A stretch of 43,233 bases of DNA from Oscillospiraceae bacterium (GCA_009777835.1 WRKZ01000008.1:1-43233), one strand, 5' to 3'; positions 32,470 through 40,970 are shown, counted from the stretch's first letter. Translations and numbers: made by a program. Notes: generated by a model not told the origin, from the sequence alone.

Positions 32470-32502
32470 TTATTAATTAATTTTCTTGAGGGAGCCGAAA
32501 AA

Positions 32503-33792
32503 TTGGACAAATTTATAATCAACGGCGGTAGGAAACTCCGCGGAAATGTGAATATCAGCGGCGCGAAGAATGCAGCCGTTGCTATAATTCCTGCGGCGAT
32601 TCTCGCAGGGGGGGTATGCGTTATTGAAAACGTCCCCCAAATCAACGACGTCACGATTGACCTGCAAATCCTACGTCACATAGGCGCGGATATCAGGCTG
32701 TTAGACAAATCTACTATAAGAATCGATACTAAACATATAAGAGATACCGCCATTCCTTACGAAATGGCACGTCATATGCGGGCATCTTATTATTTTTTGG
32801 GTACGATGCTTTCCAAATTCAACCATGCGAAGGTCTCTATGCCGGGCGGGTGCGATTTAGGCGACCGACCGATTGACCAACACACGAAATGTTTCAAGGC
32901 ACTGGGTGCGGATTACACAATCGAACACGGAATGGTGGAAATCGCCGCGGACAAGCTGACCGGCACACAGATTTATTTCGATAAAGTCACCGTAGGGGCA
33001 ACCATTAACGCCATGCTCGCGTCGGTCAAAGCCGAAGGACTGACAATCATCGAAAATGCCGCGAAAGAGCCGCATATAGTCGATTTGGCGAATTTCCTTA
33101 ATACTATAGGTGCCGACATAATGGGGGCAGGAACAGACGTAATCAAAGTCCGCGGGGTGAAAACCTTCAAGGGTGCGGATTACTCGATTATTCCCGACCA
33201 AATCGAGGCGGGGACTTACATGGTTGCCGCCGCCGCCACGAAAGGCGATGTGACCATCAACAACGTAATCCCGAAACATCTTGAACCCATCACCTCGAAG
33301 CTTCGCAAAATCGGGGCGGTTATAGAAGAATTCGATGACAGTATGCGAATTATGGGGGTTGACTCGTACGAGCGCACAAACCTCAAAACCATGCCGCATC
33401 CGGGATTCCCTACCGATATGCAGCCGCAGTTCGCGGCGTTGCTGACCCTGGCGAAAGGAACGAGTATCCTTACAGAAGGAATCTTCGATAACAGATTCAG
33501 ATATGTTGATGAGCTTCGGCGAATGGGTGCGGACATTTCCGTGGACGGGAAAGTTGCCGTTATCGAAGGGGTTGAACGGCTTACCGGTGCGCCGGTGAAG
33601 GTCGCCGATTTACGTGCGGGTGCGTCGTTGATTATTGCGGGGCTCTGCGCCGACGGAATCACCGAGATTGAGGAAATCCAGCATATCGAGCGGGGGTACG
33701 AAAACATGGACTTGAAACTCCGTGCGTTGGGTGCCGATATAGTCAAGCGTAAACTGCCGGATGCGATTGAATCAATTGCTACGGCAATATAA
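32503..33792 (+). CDS. murA: UDP-N-acetylglucosamine 1-carboxyvinyltransferase
   Basis: The protein is 429 residues. It catalyses the first committed step of peptidoglycan synthesis, transferring enolpyruvate from PEP to UDP-GlcNAc in the cytosol. The start is TTG at 32503 behind GAGGGAG. Motifs: FIINGGRKLRGNVNISGAKNAA with the catalytic Lys-Asn pair, the PEP-binding Cys in MPGGCDLGDRPIDQH (fosfomycin target), ADYSIIPDQIEAGTYMVAAA and PTDMQPQFAALLTLAKG. The Cys is intact, so fosfomycin sensitivity is expected. Firmicutes often have two murA paralogues; which one this is cannot be told here. Confidence 0.97.
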   Translation: MDKFIINGGRKLRGNVNISGAKNAAVAIIPAAILAGGVCVIENVPQINDVTIDLQILRHIGADIRLLDKSTIRIDTKHIRDTAIPYEMARHMRASYYFLGTMLSKFNHAKVSMPGGCDLGDRPIDQHTKCFKALGADYTIEHGMVEIAADKLTGTQIYFDKVTVGATINAMLASVKAEGLTIIENAAKEPHIVDLANFLNTIGADIMGAGTDVIKVRGVKTFKGADYSIIPDQIEAGTYMVAAAATKGDVTINNVIPKHLEPITSKLRKIGAVIEEFDDSMRIMGVDSYERTNLKTMPHPGFPTDMQPQFAALLTLAKGTSILTEGIFDNRFRYVDELRRMGADISVDGKVAVIEGVERLTGAPVKVADLRAGASLIIAGLCADGITEIEEIQHIERGYENMDLKLRALGADIVKRKLPDAIESIATAI

Positions 33793-33828
33793 CGGCAATA
33801 TAGTAATAAAGCGAGAGGTATAAATGCA

Positions 33829-34629
33829 GTGATAATCGCGCCGCTTTGCAGTTCCAGTACCGCTAATTCGACTTTTATAGGCAGCCGAAACAACGGTGGG
33901 GTCTTGATTGATGCGGGTTGCAGTTATAAGGCACTCCGAGGGTATCTCGCCAAGTGTGATTTAGGAATCGAGGCGATTCGTGCTGTACTGGTCACGCATG
34001 AACACAGCGACCATATCAGCGGACTTCGTGTTCTTACCAAAAACTGCGATATCCCGGTCTACGCTTCCGAGGGTACACGGCGAGTACTGTTAGAGAAAGG
34101 TCTGGTTCATAATCCCGAACGGCTGTTCGGATTAAACGAGGATGAACTTGACACGGTGGAAGTGGATTTTCGGATTCGTGCGTTCAGCACACCGCATGAT
34201 TCAGCAGAAAGCGTGGGATTCTCCTTCACCTGCAATAACGGGTATAAAATCGCCTACATGACCGATTTAGGCGAAATCACACCGGAAGTCCGAAGTTCGA
34301 CGTTGGGATGCGATTTCGCGGTAATTGAATCCAACTACGATTCGATTATGTTGAGAAATAACACGATTTACCCGGAATTCACCAAGGAACGGATTAAATC
34401 GTCCTGCGGACATCTTTCAAACAGCGATTCTGCGGATTACGTACTGGAACTTGTCGAGAAAGGGGCGACACGGGTGGTTTTGGCGCATCTCTCCAAGCAG
34501 AACAACACCCCCAAAATCGCGTACACAAACACGGTCGAAAGGTTGGCACGCGCAGGACTCACACAGGGGAGAGACTACACCTTGAACGTGGCGAACGTTC
34601 AAACCAACGGTGAATACATAGCGGTATGA
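33829..34629 (+). CDS. Metallo-beta-lactamase-fold hydrolase of the WalJ/YycJ type
   Basis: The protein is 266 residues, start GTG at 33829 (GAGAGGT SD site). The MBL zinc motif THEHSDH is at about residues 59-65. The opening CSSSTANSTFIGSRNNGGVLIDAG matches the YycJ pattern (SGSSGNS.. and LIDAG), with further metal ligands in HDSAES, MTDLG and a final AHLSKQNNTP. YycJ proteins are exonuclease-like MBL enzymes often linked to the WalRK cell-wall regulon. Here it follows murA by 36 bp, which supports co-transcription. No two-component system is in the window. Confidence 0.88.
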   Translation: MIIAPLCSSSTANSTFIGSRNNGGVLIDAGCSYKALRGYLAKCDLGIEAIRAVLVTHEHSDHISGLRVLTKNCDIPVYASEGTRRVLLEKGLVHNPERLFGLNEDELDTVEVDFRIRAFSTPHDSAESVGFSFTCNNGYKIAYMTDLGEITPEVRSSTLGCDFAVIESNYDSIMLRNNTIYPEFTKERIKSSCGHLSNSDSADYVLELVEKGATRVVLAHLSKQNNTPKIAYTNTVERLARAGLTQGRDYTLNVANVQTNGEYIAV

Positions 34630-34690
34630 CTTACTTTCGTTGTGGGATAACACAGAAAAAATCAAAAAAGAATTATAAAGGAGATTCTAC

Positions 34691-35143
34691 ATGAAAAGCA
34701 AACTAAAAATCTTGAAATTTCTGCCACTGCTCACTTTAGGGGCGATTTTAACCGGCTGTCAGTTTACGCCGAACGATGTCGGACGAGGTTATAACGGGGT
34801 TATAATCGGGATTGGGGTTCTGGCAGGGGCGGTCATGCTGTTCTTCGTAATTTTGGGAATTGTCTCGCTCTTATACAAAGGCAAGGATGTCCACGTGAAA
34901 ATCGTCAAGAAGAAAGAGCCGAAAGTCCTTCGCGATAAGACCAACAATCGCGGCGGGGCAACACTGTCCAGAAAAGCACGTCGCGAAAAGGGACGGATTC
35001 GCTACAGCAAAATCACGGTTGAACTTGACGGTGAGACTAAAACCCTCAAATGCAGTGACATCGTAATCTTCGATAAACTGTTGGTAGGACGGATTCAAAA
35101 GATTCGTATTCGTTTCGGCGAAATTATAAAGATTCTGAAATAA
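34691..35143 (+). CDS. Small lipoprotein-like membrane protein, unknown function
   Basis: The protein is 150 residues. The N-terminus KFLPLLTLGAILTGCQFTPN looks like a lipobox (LTGC). A second membrane helix follows at about 36-58 (GVIIGIGVLAGAVMLFFVILGIVSLL), then a basic cytoplasmic-type tail (KIVKKKEPKV, SRKARREKGRIRYSK) ending in a small beta-rich part (ITVELDGETKTLKCSDIVIF). The combination of lipobox and basic tail is hard to reconcile in one topology. The protein may instead be a two-helix membrane protein with both ends inside. A repeat cluster begins at its stop codon. Confidence 0.75.
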   Translation: MKSKLKILKFLPLLTLGAILTGCQFTPNDVGRGYNGVIIGIGVLAGAVMLFFVILGIVSLLYKGKDVHVKIVKKKEPKVLRDKTNNRGGATLSRKARREKGRIRYSKITVELDGETKTLKCSDIVIFDKLLVGRIQKIRIRFGEIIKILK

Positions 35144-35197
35144 AGCAAAACAAGAGCCCGCCGGGTCGTGGCTCTGCCACGAGCAGGGCGGCTTGAC
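35144..35197 (+). repeat. 54-nt palindromic element, copy with 6-bp hairpin
   Basis: AGCAAAACAAGAGC head, central hairpin CGTGGC-tct-GCCACG, tail GGCGGCTTGAC, exactly 54 nt. It starts at the stop codon region of the preceding gene. Confidence 0.8.
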
Positions 35198-35206
35198 GAG
35201 TGGCAA

Positions 35207-35273
35207 AGCAAAACAAGAGCAGCAGTGCGGCCGGCTCTGCCACGAGCAGGGCGGCACGAATCAAAACAAGAGC
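35207..35273 (+). repeat. Second, truncated element copy plus a further head
   Basis: From 35207 the head and middle are near-consensus (AGCAAAACAAGAGCAGCAGT, then GCGGCCGGCTCTGCC) and share CACGAGCAGGGCGGC with the neighbour copy, but the CTTGAC tail is lost at about 35256. A third head TCAAAACAAGAGC lies at 35261-35273. The array fills the 184-bp gap before prfA. Confidence 0.72.
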
Positions 35274-35327
35274 AAATAAAATTTCACCCTCGATTTCACC
35301 GGTCGGGGGTGGTTTATGGAGTATACG

Positions 35328-36401
35328 ATGTTCGACAAGTTAAAACTCGCCGAGGCGCGATATATTGAAATTGAAGGGTTGCTCTCCGACCCGGAAATCA
35401 CCGGCGACCAAAAACGGTTTCGTGATTTAATGAGGGAATATAAATCCCTGACCCCCCTAATTGAGAAATACAGGGAATACTCGGCGGCGCAAAATGCCGT
35501 GGACGAAGCCAAGGAACTCCTGGGCGAGTCGGGGTTGGAACAGGATTTCCGTGAAATGGCACAAATGCAGTTTGACGAAAATCGTGAGGTTATTCAAAAA
35601 GCCGAAGAGGAACTGAAAATCCTGCTTCTCCCGCGTGACCCCGACGATGACCGAAACGTAATCATCGAGATTCGCGGCGGTGCGGGCGGGGATGAGTCGG
35701 CGTTGTTCGTCAATTCTCTTTATCGAATGTACTGTATGTATGCGGCGTTAAAGAACTGGAAAATTGAGGTTAATAACTCTAACCCAACCGAGTTGGGGGG
35801 GTACAAAGAAATCGCTTTCTCGGTGGAGGGAGAGGGCGCCTACGCCAAACTCAAATATGAAAGCGGGGTTCATCGCGTTCAACGCGTTCCCGAGACCGAG
35901 GCTCAGGGAAGAATCCACACCTCCACCGTGACGGTGGCGGTGCTACCTGAAGTCGAAGACGTAGACGTGGAAATCAATCCCGCCGACCTGGAGTTTCAAA
36001 CCTTCAGGGCATCGGGAGCGGGAGGACAACATATTAACAAGACCGAGTCGGCGATTCGAATAATCCACAAACCCAGCGGGGTGATTGTCGAGTGCCAGGA
36101 AGAACGTTCGCAACACAAAAACAAGGATAAAGCCTTGAAAATGCTCTACAGTAAACTGTACGAAGCCAAACTCAACGAACAGACCGCACAAATCGCGGCG
36201 GAACGGCGGATTCAGGTTGGTACGGGCGACCGTTCGGAGCGGATTCGCACCTACAACTTCCCGCAAGGGAGAGTAACCGACCATAGAATCGGGTTGACGC
36301 TGTACAAACTCGAATACGTGATGAACGGCGACTGTGACGAGGTTTTCGAAGCGTTGGCAATTGCCGATAAGTCGGCAAAGCTGACCAATAGCGAAGTATG
36401 A
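35328..36401 (+). CDS. prfA: Peptide chain release factor 1
   Basis: This 357-residue factor ends translation at UAA and UAG. The start was set at the ATG at 35328 (MFDKLKLAEARY) because GGAG lies 6 bp before it; an ATG four codons earlier has poor spacing. The start also gives the usual RF1 length. The codon-recognition tripeptide P-x-T appears as PET in RVQRVPETEAQGRIHTS (PAT in most RF1), and the peptidyl-tRNA hydrolysis motif GGQ is in GAGGQHINKTESA. It heads a compact operon and overlaps sua5 by 4 bp. Confidence 0.96.
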   Translation: MFDKLKLAEARYIEIEGLLSDPEITGDQKRFRDLMREYKSLTPLIEKYREYSAAQNAVDEAKELLGESGLEQDFREMAQMQFDENREVIQKAEEELKILLLPRDPDDDRNVIIEIRGGAGGDESALFVNSLYRMYCMYAALKNWKIEVNNSNPTELGGYKEIAFSVEGEGAYAKLKYESGVHRVQRVPETEAQGRIHTSTVTVAVLPEVEDVDVEINPADLEFQTFRASGAGGQHINKTESAIRIIHKPSGVIVECQEERSQHKNKDKALKMLYSKLYEAKLNEQTAQIAAERRIQVGTGDRSERIRTYNFPQGRVTDHRIGLTLYKLEYVMNGDCDEVFEALAIADKSAKLTNSEV

Positions 36402-37393
36402 AAACAGTCATAAAAAGGGCAGATGAATCCGCAATCGAGGAAGCTGTACACCTCCTCAAATCGGGGGAAATCGTGGCATTGCCCACCGAAACAGTCTATG
36501 GTCTTGCCTGTAACACACTCGACTCTACGGCGATTACCAAAGTCTTCGCGGCGAAGAATCGCCCGCAAGATAATCCGTTAATCGTTCATGTTGCCGATGA
36601 GAATATGCTGCGCGAGTTCGGGCTTTGTCTCGGCGGATTGTTCGAAACGTTTGTTCCGAATTTCTGGCCCGGGCCGCTGACCGCTATCTGCATTAAAACC
36701 CGGGAAATCATTCCGCCGGAAATCAGTTGCGGACTTAAAACGGTCGCGGTACGTGTCCCCGACAGCCCGATTATGCTCGAAATAATCAAGCGTTGCGGTT
36801 TTCCGCTTGCCGCACCGTCGGCGAATCTGTCGGGAAGCCCCAGCCCCACGACAGCGCAACACGTTTTCGATGATTTGCAGGGGCGAATCCCGTTAATTCT
36901 CGATGGCGGGGCGTGTTCGGTAGGACTCGAAAGCACAGTGATTGACTGTGAAACTGTACTCCATGGACCTGAAGTAATCTTGATTCTGCGACCCGGGGCA
37001 GTCACACCGGAAATGCTGTCAAAGTTTGCGGCGGTGGAAGTGGATAACATTGTCCTTGAAAAAGCCGCAGGTATAGAATCCGCAAGAAGCCCCGGTACGA
37101 TTCACAAACACTATTCCCCGAAAGCGGAAGTAGTTGCGGTAATCGCCGAATCGCGAGATACGTTTTGGGATTATGTAAACCGTTCGTTCGGAATATACGG
37201 CAATGACACCTACAGCATAATCGAAAACCCCGAAATGCAGACGTTGTTCGCAAAGTTCCGTGAATGTGACCGTGTCGGCGTTAAACGGATTTTCGTGAGG
37301 CTTCCTCAACCGGAAGGGGTAGGTCTGGCATTATATAACAGAATCATTCGGGCGGCGGAGTTCAATATTGTAAAAGCATTGGACAGGAAGTAA
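36398..37393 (+). CDS. L-threonylcarbamoyladenylate synthase, Sua5 type
   Basis: This 331-residue protein activates threonine, bicarbonate and ATP to threonylcarbamoyl-AMP for the t6A37 modification of tRNA. The N-terminal YrdC domain has LKSGEIVALPTETVYGLACN, KNRPQDNPLIVHV, FWPGPLTAI and APSANLSGSPSPT. The linker SPGTIHKHYSP leads into the C-terminal Sua5 domain (about 230-331), so this is the two-domain form. The ATG overlaps the prfA stop (ATGA). prfA beside sua5 (ywlC) is a common Firmicute arrangement. Confidence 0.94.
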   Translation: MKTVIKRADESAIEEAVHLLKSGEIVALPTETVYGLACNTLDSTAITKVFAAKNRPQDNPLIVHVADENMLREFGLCLGGLFETFVPNFWPGPLTAICIKTREIIPPEISCGLKTVAVRVPDSPIMLEIIKRCGFPLAAPSANLSGSPSPTTAQHVFDDLQGRIPLILDGGACSVGLESTVIDCETVLHGPEVILILRPGAVTPEMLSKFAAVEVDNIVLEKAAGIESARSPGTIHKHYSPKAEVVAVIAESRDTFWDYVNRSFGIYGNDTYSIIENPEMQTLFAKFRECDRVGVKRIFVRLPQPEGVGLALYNRIIRAAEFNIVKALDRK

Positions 37394-37397
37394 CAAG

Positions 37398-37985
37398 ATG
37401 AATATCATAGGATTAACCGGGATTTCCGGGGCAGGGAAAAGTACCGCAGCGGATTTTTTTCGACAGAACGGATTCTTCGTTATAGATTGTGATACCGTCG
37501 CGCGGGAATGTATCGCGCGTTCGCCTTGCGTTGACGAGGTAAAACGCAACTTTCCCGAGATTTTCGATAATTGCGAAATCAGCTCATTCAATCGGGCGAA
37601 GGCGAGAAAACACCTGTTTTCCGCACCGGAAAAACTCGAACTTTACCAGAAAATCGTGTTTCCATACGTGGTTTATTCAATAATGAGGCTCATGCAAAAA
37701 GCTGCTGAGTCGGGCTGTAACGACATTCTGCTTGACGCATCGACGTTGTTCCAAAGCGGTGCCGACGACTTCTGCGGGAGTATAATCGCGGTGGTTGCGG
37801 AAAAAAACCTCTGCATACAACGGATTACGAAAAGAGACCAAATCAGCGCGGAAGAAGGATGGATGAGATTGAACAATCAGCCGAGCATTGAATTCTTTGC
37901 CGAAAATTCCGATGTGATAATCCAAAACAACGGAAGTTTGGAAGAGTTCAAGGCAAAGTTGGAGAAATTTTTCAAAAGAGAGTAA
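37398..37985 (+). CDS. coaE: Dephospho-CoA kinase
   Basis: The 195-residue enzyme phosphorylates the 3'-hydroxyl of dephospho-CoA, the last step of CoA synthesis. It has the P-loop IIGLTGISGAGKSTAADFF at the N-terminus, the substrate-contacting DCDTVAREC, the lid region RITKRDQISAEEGWMRLNNQ (normally R...RD..S..EA..R...Q) and the C-terminal IIQNNGSLEEF. The length is normal (about 200). It starts 4 bp after the sua5 stop and is followed after 8 bp by the transglycosylase gene, so it belongs to the prfA operon. Confidence 0.93.
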   Translation: MNIIGLTGISGAGKSTAADFFRQNGFFVIDCDTVARECIARSPCVDEVKRNFPEIFDNCEISSFNRAKARKHLFSAPEKLELYQKIVFPYVVYSIMRLMQKAAESGCNDILLDASTLFQSGADDFCGSIIAVVAEKNLCIQRITKRDQISAEEGWMRLNNQPSIEFFAENSDVIIQNNGSLEEFKAKLEKFFKRE

Positions 37986-37993
37986 TAAATCAT

Positions 37994-38602
37994 ATGCTCC
38001 GTAAACACAAGCAAAAGCCCGACAAATTAACCGTAGCTATTCGAATCTTGACGGCACTGATTATAATCGCGGTTACGTTCCTTCTGGTGAGGATTGCTAT
38101 CCGCTACATTATGATTGACAGCTATCCGCAACGGTATAATGAGTCGGTTTACAAGTACGCCGAAGAATACGATGTTGACCCATTCTTGATTTTCGCTATA
38201 ATCAAAACCGAGAGCGGATTCAACTCACAGGCAGTCTCAAACGTCGGTGCGAGGGGGCTCATGCAAATCATGCCCGACACGTTTGAGTGGATTCGCTGGA
38301 AGTGGTTTCCCGAGGATATGGAAGACGAAAACGGGCTTGATTTCGATGATATGTTCGTTCCCGACCACAATATCCGATACGGGGTTCGGCTAATCGCGTA
38401 TCACCTTCATTATTACGAAAACATGGAAAATTCGTTAGCGGCGTATCATGCAGGAGACGCTAACGTGGATAAATGGCTCAAAGATGAATCCTTTTCTTCC
38501 GATGGGAAGACGCTGAACAAAATCCCTATTCCCGAAACGGCGCATTATGTACGAAAAGTCACCCGCGCGTATGAAAAGTACCTTGAGTTGTATACTACTT
38601 AA
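37994..38602 (+). CDS. Membrane-anchored lytic murein transglycosylase (SLT domain)
   Basis: The protein is 202 residues. A basic N-terminus and a signal anchor (LTALIIIAVTFLLVRIAIRYI) are followed by an SLT/lysozyme-like domain. The catalytic Glu lies in IFAIIKTESGFNSQAVS, followed by GARGLMQIMPDTF and, later, NIRYGVRLIAYHL and AAYHAGDANVDKWL. It cleaves the glycan strands of peptidoglycan on the outer face of the membrane. coaE next to an SLT gene is frequent in Clostridia. No SD site as strong as its neighbours is present, and coupling to coaE is likely. Confidence 0.93.
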   Translation: MLRKHKQKPDKLTVAIRILTALIIIAVTFLLVRIAIRYIMIDSYPQRYNESVYKYAEEYDVDPFLIFAIIKTESGFNSQAVSNVGARGLMQIMPDTFEWIRWKWFPEDMEDENGLDFDDMFVPDHNIRYGVRLIAYHLHYYENMENSLAAYHAGDANVDKWLKDESFSSDGKTLNKIPIPETAHYVRKVTRAYEKYLELYTT

Positions 38603-38627
38603 TATCGGCAAATTAGGAGGAATCATT

Positions 38628-40064
38628 ATGGCAAAGGAAAATGCAAACAAAAATTCAAGCGAGAAATCGGAAATCAAGAAACTGAAATCGAAACTGCTGA
38701 CGGAGAGAAAAAACATCGGCAAAAATCCCGCAACTAACCAACCGGAACAGGTCGAGCAAGCCGAAAAGTTCTGCGTTGGTTATAAGCGATTCCTCGATAA
38801 CGGAAAGACCGAGAGGGCTGCCTGCAAATCGGCGGTGGAAATGGCACGTGAAGCGGGATTCATCGAGTATAAGCCGGGGGAAAAATATTCTCCCGGGGCG
38901 AAGGTGTATTTTGTCAACCGTTCCCGGGCGGTGATTTTCGCGGTAATCGGGAGTGAACCGTTCCAAAACGGCATGAATATAATCGCCTCCCACATTGATT
39001 CACCGAGAATTGATTTGAAACAGAATCCATTGTTTGAGGAAGGCGAACTCGCGTACTTCAAGACACATTACTACGGAGGAATCAAAAAATATCAATGGCC
39101 GTCGCTACCTCTGGCTTTGCATGGGGTGGTGATTAAAGAAGATGGTACGTCGGTGGATGTGGAAATCGGTGAGGACGATAACGACCCGGTCTTCACCGTG
39201 ACGGATTTACTCCCTCACCTTTCCGACGCGCAGTACAAACGACCCGCTAATGAGCTGATTCGCGGGGAAGAACTGAACCTGTTAATCGGTTCGCGGCCAT
39301 TCGTGTCGGGAGAAGAGTCAGACTCGGTCAAGTTAGCGATTATGAAGCTGCTCAATAATAAATACGGTATAGTCGAGCGGGATTTCGCCACGGCTGAATT
39401 GGAGGCTGTCCCTGCGTTCAAGGCGAGGGATATCGGGTTCGACCGTTCAATTGTAGGCGGATACGGACAAGATGACCGTTCCTGCGCTTACACCTCCCTC
39501 GCGGCGATTCTTGAATTAGCCACCCCCCCAAAACGCACCGCACTGTGCGTTTTAGCCGATAAGGAAGAAGTCGGCAGCCAAGGAAACACCGGATTAGCTT
39601 CACGGTTCCTCGAATACTTCATAGCAGATTTAGTGGGAGATTCATACGAGATGAGACGGTGTCTGGCAAATTCAAAGTGCCTTTCGGCTGATGTTTGCGC
39701 CGCATTCGACCCGACATTTCCGGACGTGTTCGAGAAAAACAACACTCCGTTTATGAATCACGGAACGGTTATAGTCAAATATGTAGGCTCCCGCGGGAAA
39801 TCCGGGACGAATGATGCTTCTGCCGAATTCGTGGGAGAAATCCGCAGAATTTTCGACTCGGCGGGGGTTGTATGGCAAACGGGTGAGCTCGGCAAGGTCG
39901 ATGCGGGCGGCGGCGGAACAGTAGCGATGTTCATATCAAAACTTAATGTAGACACCATCGATGTCGGCGTTCCCGTCCTTTCGATGCACGCACCTATGGA
40001 ATTGACCGCAAAATCAGATTTGTATATGACTTATAAGGGATTCAAGGCTTTTTACTCAGCTTAA
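38628..40064 (+). CDS. M18 family zinc aminopeptidase
   Basis: The protein is 478 residues from the ATG at 38628 (MAKENANKN; TAGGAGG SD site at 38614-38620). M18 metal ligands and motifs are visible: ASHIDSPRIDLKQNP with the first His and Asp, GGYGQDDRSCAYTSL, LADKEEVGSQGNTG with the catalytic Glu pair, DVCAAFDPTFPDVF and the last His in LSMHAPMELTAKSDLY. It is a cytosolic dodecameric aminopeptidase of the aspartyl-aminopeptidase family (Clostridia carry such a gene as apeA). It is the last gene of the prfA operon, followed by a terminator. Confidence 0.94.
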   Translation: MAKENANKNSSEKSEIKKLKSKLLTERKNIGKNPATNQPEQVEQAEKFCVGYKRFLDNGKTERAACKSAVEMAREAGFIEYKPGEKYSPGAKVYFVNRSRAVIFAVIGSEPFQNGMNIIASHIDSPRIDLKQNPLFEEGELAYFKTHYYGGIKKYQWPSLPLALHGVVIKEDGTSVDVEIGEDDNDPVFTVTDLLPHLSDAQYKRPANELIRGEELNLLIGSRPFVSGEESDSVKLAIMKLLNNKYGIVERDFATAELEAVPAFKARDIGFDRSIVGGYGQDDRSCAYTSLAAILELATPPKRTALCVLADKEEVGSQGNTGLASRFLEYFIADLVGDSYEMRRCLANSKCLSADVCAAFDPTFPDVFEKNNTPFMNHGTVIVKYVGSRGKSGTNDASAEFVGEIRRIFDSAGVVWQTGELGKVDAGGGGTVAMFISKLNVDTIDVGVPVLSMHAPMELTAKSDLYMTYKGFKAFYSA

Positions 40065-40070
40065 ACGAAA

Positions 40071-40108
40071 CACACCCTCGATTCACATGAATCGAGGGTG
40101 TGTTTTTT
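40071..40108. terminator. Intrinsic terminator after the M18 aminopeptidase gene
   Basis: A long stem CACACCCTCGATTCA / TGAATCGAGGGTGTG with a CA centre is followed by TTTTTT. The minus-strand gene 40107-40547 ends inside this T-run, so it may share the hairpin. A near-copy of the hairpin recurs at 40667-40699. Confidence 0.9.
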
Positions 40109-40547
40109 ATTCCTTATCAACCGAATAGCCGGATAATTCCATGGTAAAAGTATCTATGATTGTAATGCCGTCTTTTTCATATACGTTCACGACGCGTTTG
40201 GTATCACCGCTCTTTATGCGTTCTTCTTGGATTCTGAGTGCTTCTTCGGGTGAAGAGGGCATTTCTCCCATCAAATCTTCTGTTCGTGCATAGCCGCGAT
40301 TACCGTTATCACCAACTACGGCTGTTAAAACAGGGGAATCTTCCGGGCATACACCCATTGCACTTCCGTAAGTTTCGCCATTTTCGTTGACTTCATAGTC
40401 CGGTTTAACGAATTCGGCAACTTTTTCATGATTTGAGTCATTAAACAGAGGCTTTATTTTCGTGTCAGCAAATGCAACCGCCCCTATTCCGAGAGCCATG
40501 CCGATTGCAACGAATGAAGCCGTTGCAATTTTTTTGTTGATTTTCAT
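40107..40547 (-). CDS. Secreted small protein of unknown function
   Basis: The protein is 146 residues. The signal peptide (KKIATASFVAIGMALGIGAVAFA) is cleaved probably after AFA, so the product is secreted and not lipid-anchored. The mature part has the stretch GETYGSAMGV..SPVLTAVVGDNGNRGYARTEDL, then SPEEALRIQEERI and a final DGITIIDTFTM. I recall similar uncharacterised exported proteins in Bacillus and Paenibacillus with GETYG...GYVR..DL...PEEAL. It is transcribed from a near-perfect promoter. Two near-identical hairpins flank the gene, which hints that it was inserted. Confidence 0.82.
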   Translation of the reverse strand: MKINKKIATASFVAIGMALGIGAVAFADTKIKPLFNDSNHEKVAEFVKPDYEVNENGETYGSAMGVCPEDSPVLTAVVGDNGNRGYARTEDLMGEMPSSPEEALRIQEERIKSGDTKRVVNVYEKDGITIIDTFTMELSGYSVDKE

Positions 40548-40610
40548 AATCGTTTACCTCATTTCTTTCAAGTATAGTCATTTAGATTTACAGATACGTA
40601 ACACATAGTC

Positions 40611-40639
40611 ATTATATCATATTATATTAACCTTGTCAA
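40611..40639 (-). promoter_or_regulatory. Consensus promoter of the secreted-protein gene
   Basis: On the minus strand TTGACA (40639-40634), 17 bp spacer and TATAAT (40616-40611), with a TG one base before the -10 (extended). Predicted leader about 55 nt. Confidence 0.87.
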
Positions 40640-40666
40640 CGATTTTTTGGATTTTTTTGAAATATC

Positions 40667-40699
40667 CGAAACACCCTCAATTCACATGAATCGAGGGTG
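40667..40699. repeat. Near-copy of the 40071 terminator hairpin
   Basis: CGAAACACCCTCAATTCACA and the following TGAATCGAGGGTG repeat the sequence at 40066-40100. The differences are one missing AC pair and one base change in the left arm. No T-run follows on the plus strand. With the original it brackets the 40107-40547 gene and its promoter as direct repeats. Confidence 0.75.
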
Positions 40700-40730
40700 G
40701 TTAAGTTGAAAACCGAAGAAGGTCGGCGAA

Positions 40731-40765
40731 GCCGCCGACCCGTAAGCCCTTCTTGCAATATTGCT
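40731..40765 (-). repeat. Partial copy of the palindromic element
   Basis: On the minus strand it reads AGCAATATTGCAAGAAGGGC, then TTACGGGTCGGCGGCTTCGCCGACC. The hairpin core GGTCGGCGGCTTCGCCG is shared with the copy at 41959-42013; the CTTGAC tail is absent. Confidence 0.6.
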
Positions 40766-40799
40766 CCGCAACAAAAGCCTCAACCCTCACGGCAGAACT

Positions 40800-40970
40800 T
40801 CATGCCTGCATAAGGATAGACATCAGGGAGATGATTAATGCCCGATTGGACTTTTCTTTCATAAGCATAAGGATTAAAACCATAATTAAGACGTTGTCGG
40901 AATCCTTCATCAATCCCGCAACCGATTCAGGCAAATTCAAACGCAGACCGTTCACGCCCGCTTGCCCCCC
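40800..40970 (-). CDS. Hydrophobic tail, probably the -1 frame continuation of the acidic protein gene
   Basis: From the G-run at 40970-40965 the -1 frame of the acidic gene stays open to 40800. It encodes VNGLRLNLPESVAGLMKDSD followed by a hydrophobic helix pair (NVLIMVLILMLMKE, RALIISLMSILMQA). This D-x-x-L-hydrophobic pattern is one I know from small clostridial membrane proteins. An independent start would have to be a TTG at 41018 or an internal ATG, both with poor SD sites. I therefore think it is the missing C-terminus of the 40952-41530 gene, reached by frameshifting or separated by a mutation. Confidence 0.5.
   Translation of the reverse strand, partial: GGQAGVNGLRLNLPESVAGLMKDSDNVLIMVLILMLMKEKSNRALIISLMSILMQA

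Noticed and set aside
35282-35299. CACCCTCGATTTCAC before prfA as half of the 40071 terminator hairpin
   Set aside because: Only one arm is present and the match is short; chance cannot be excluded.
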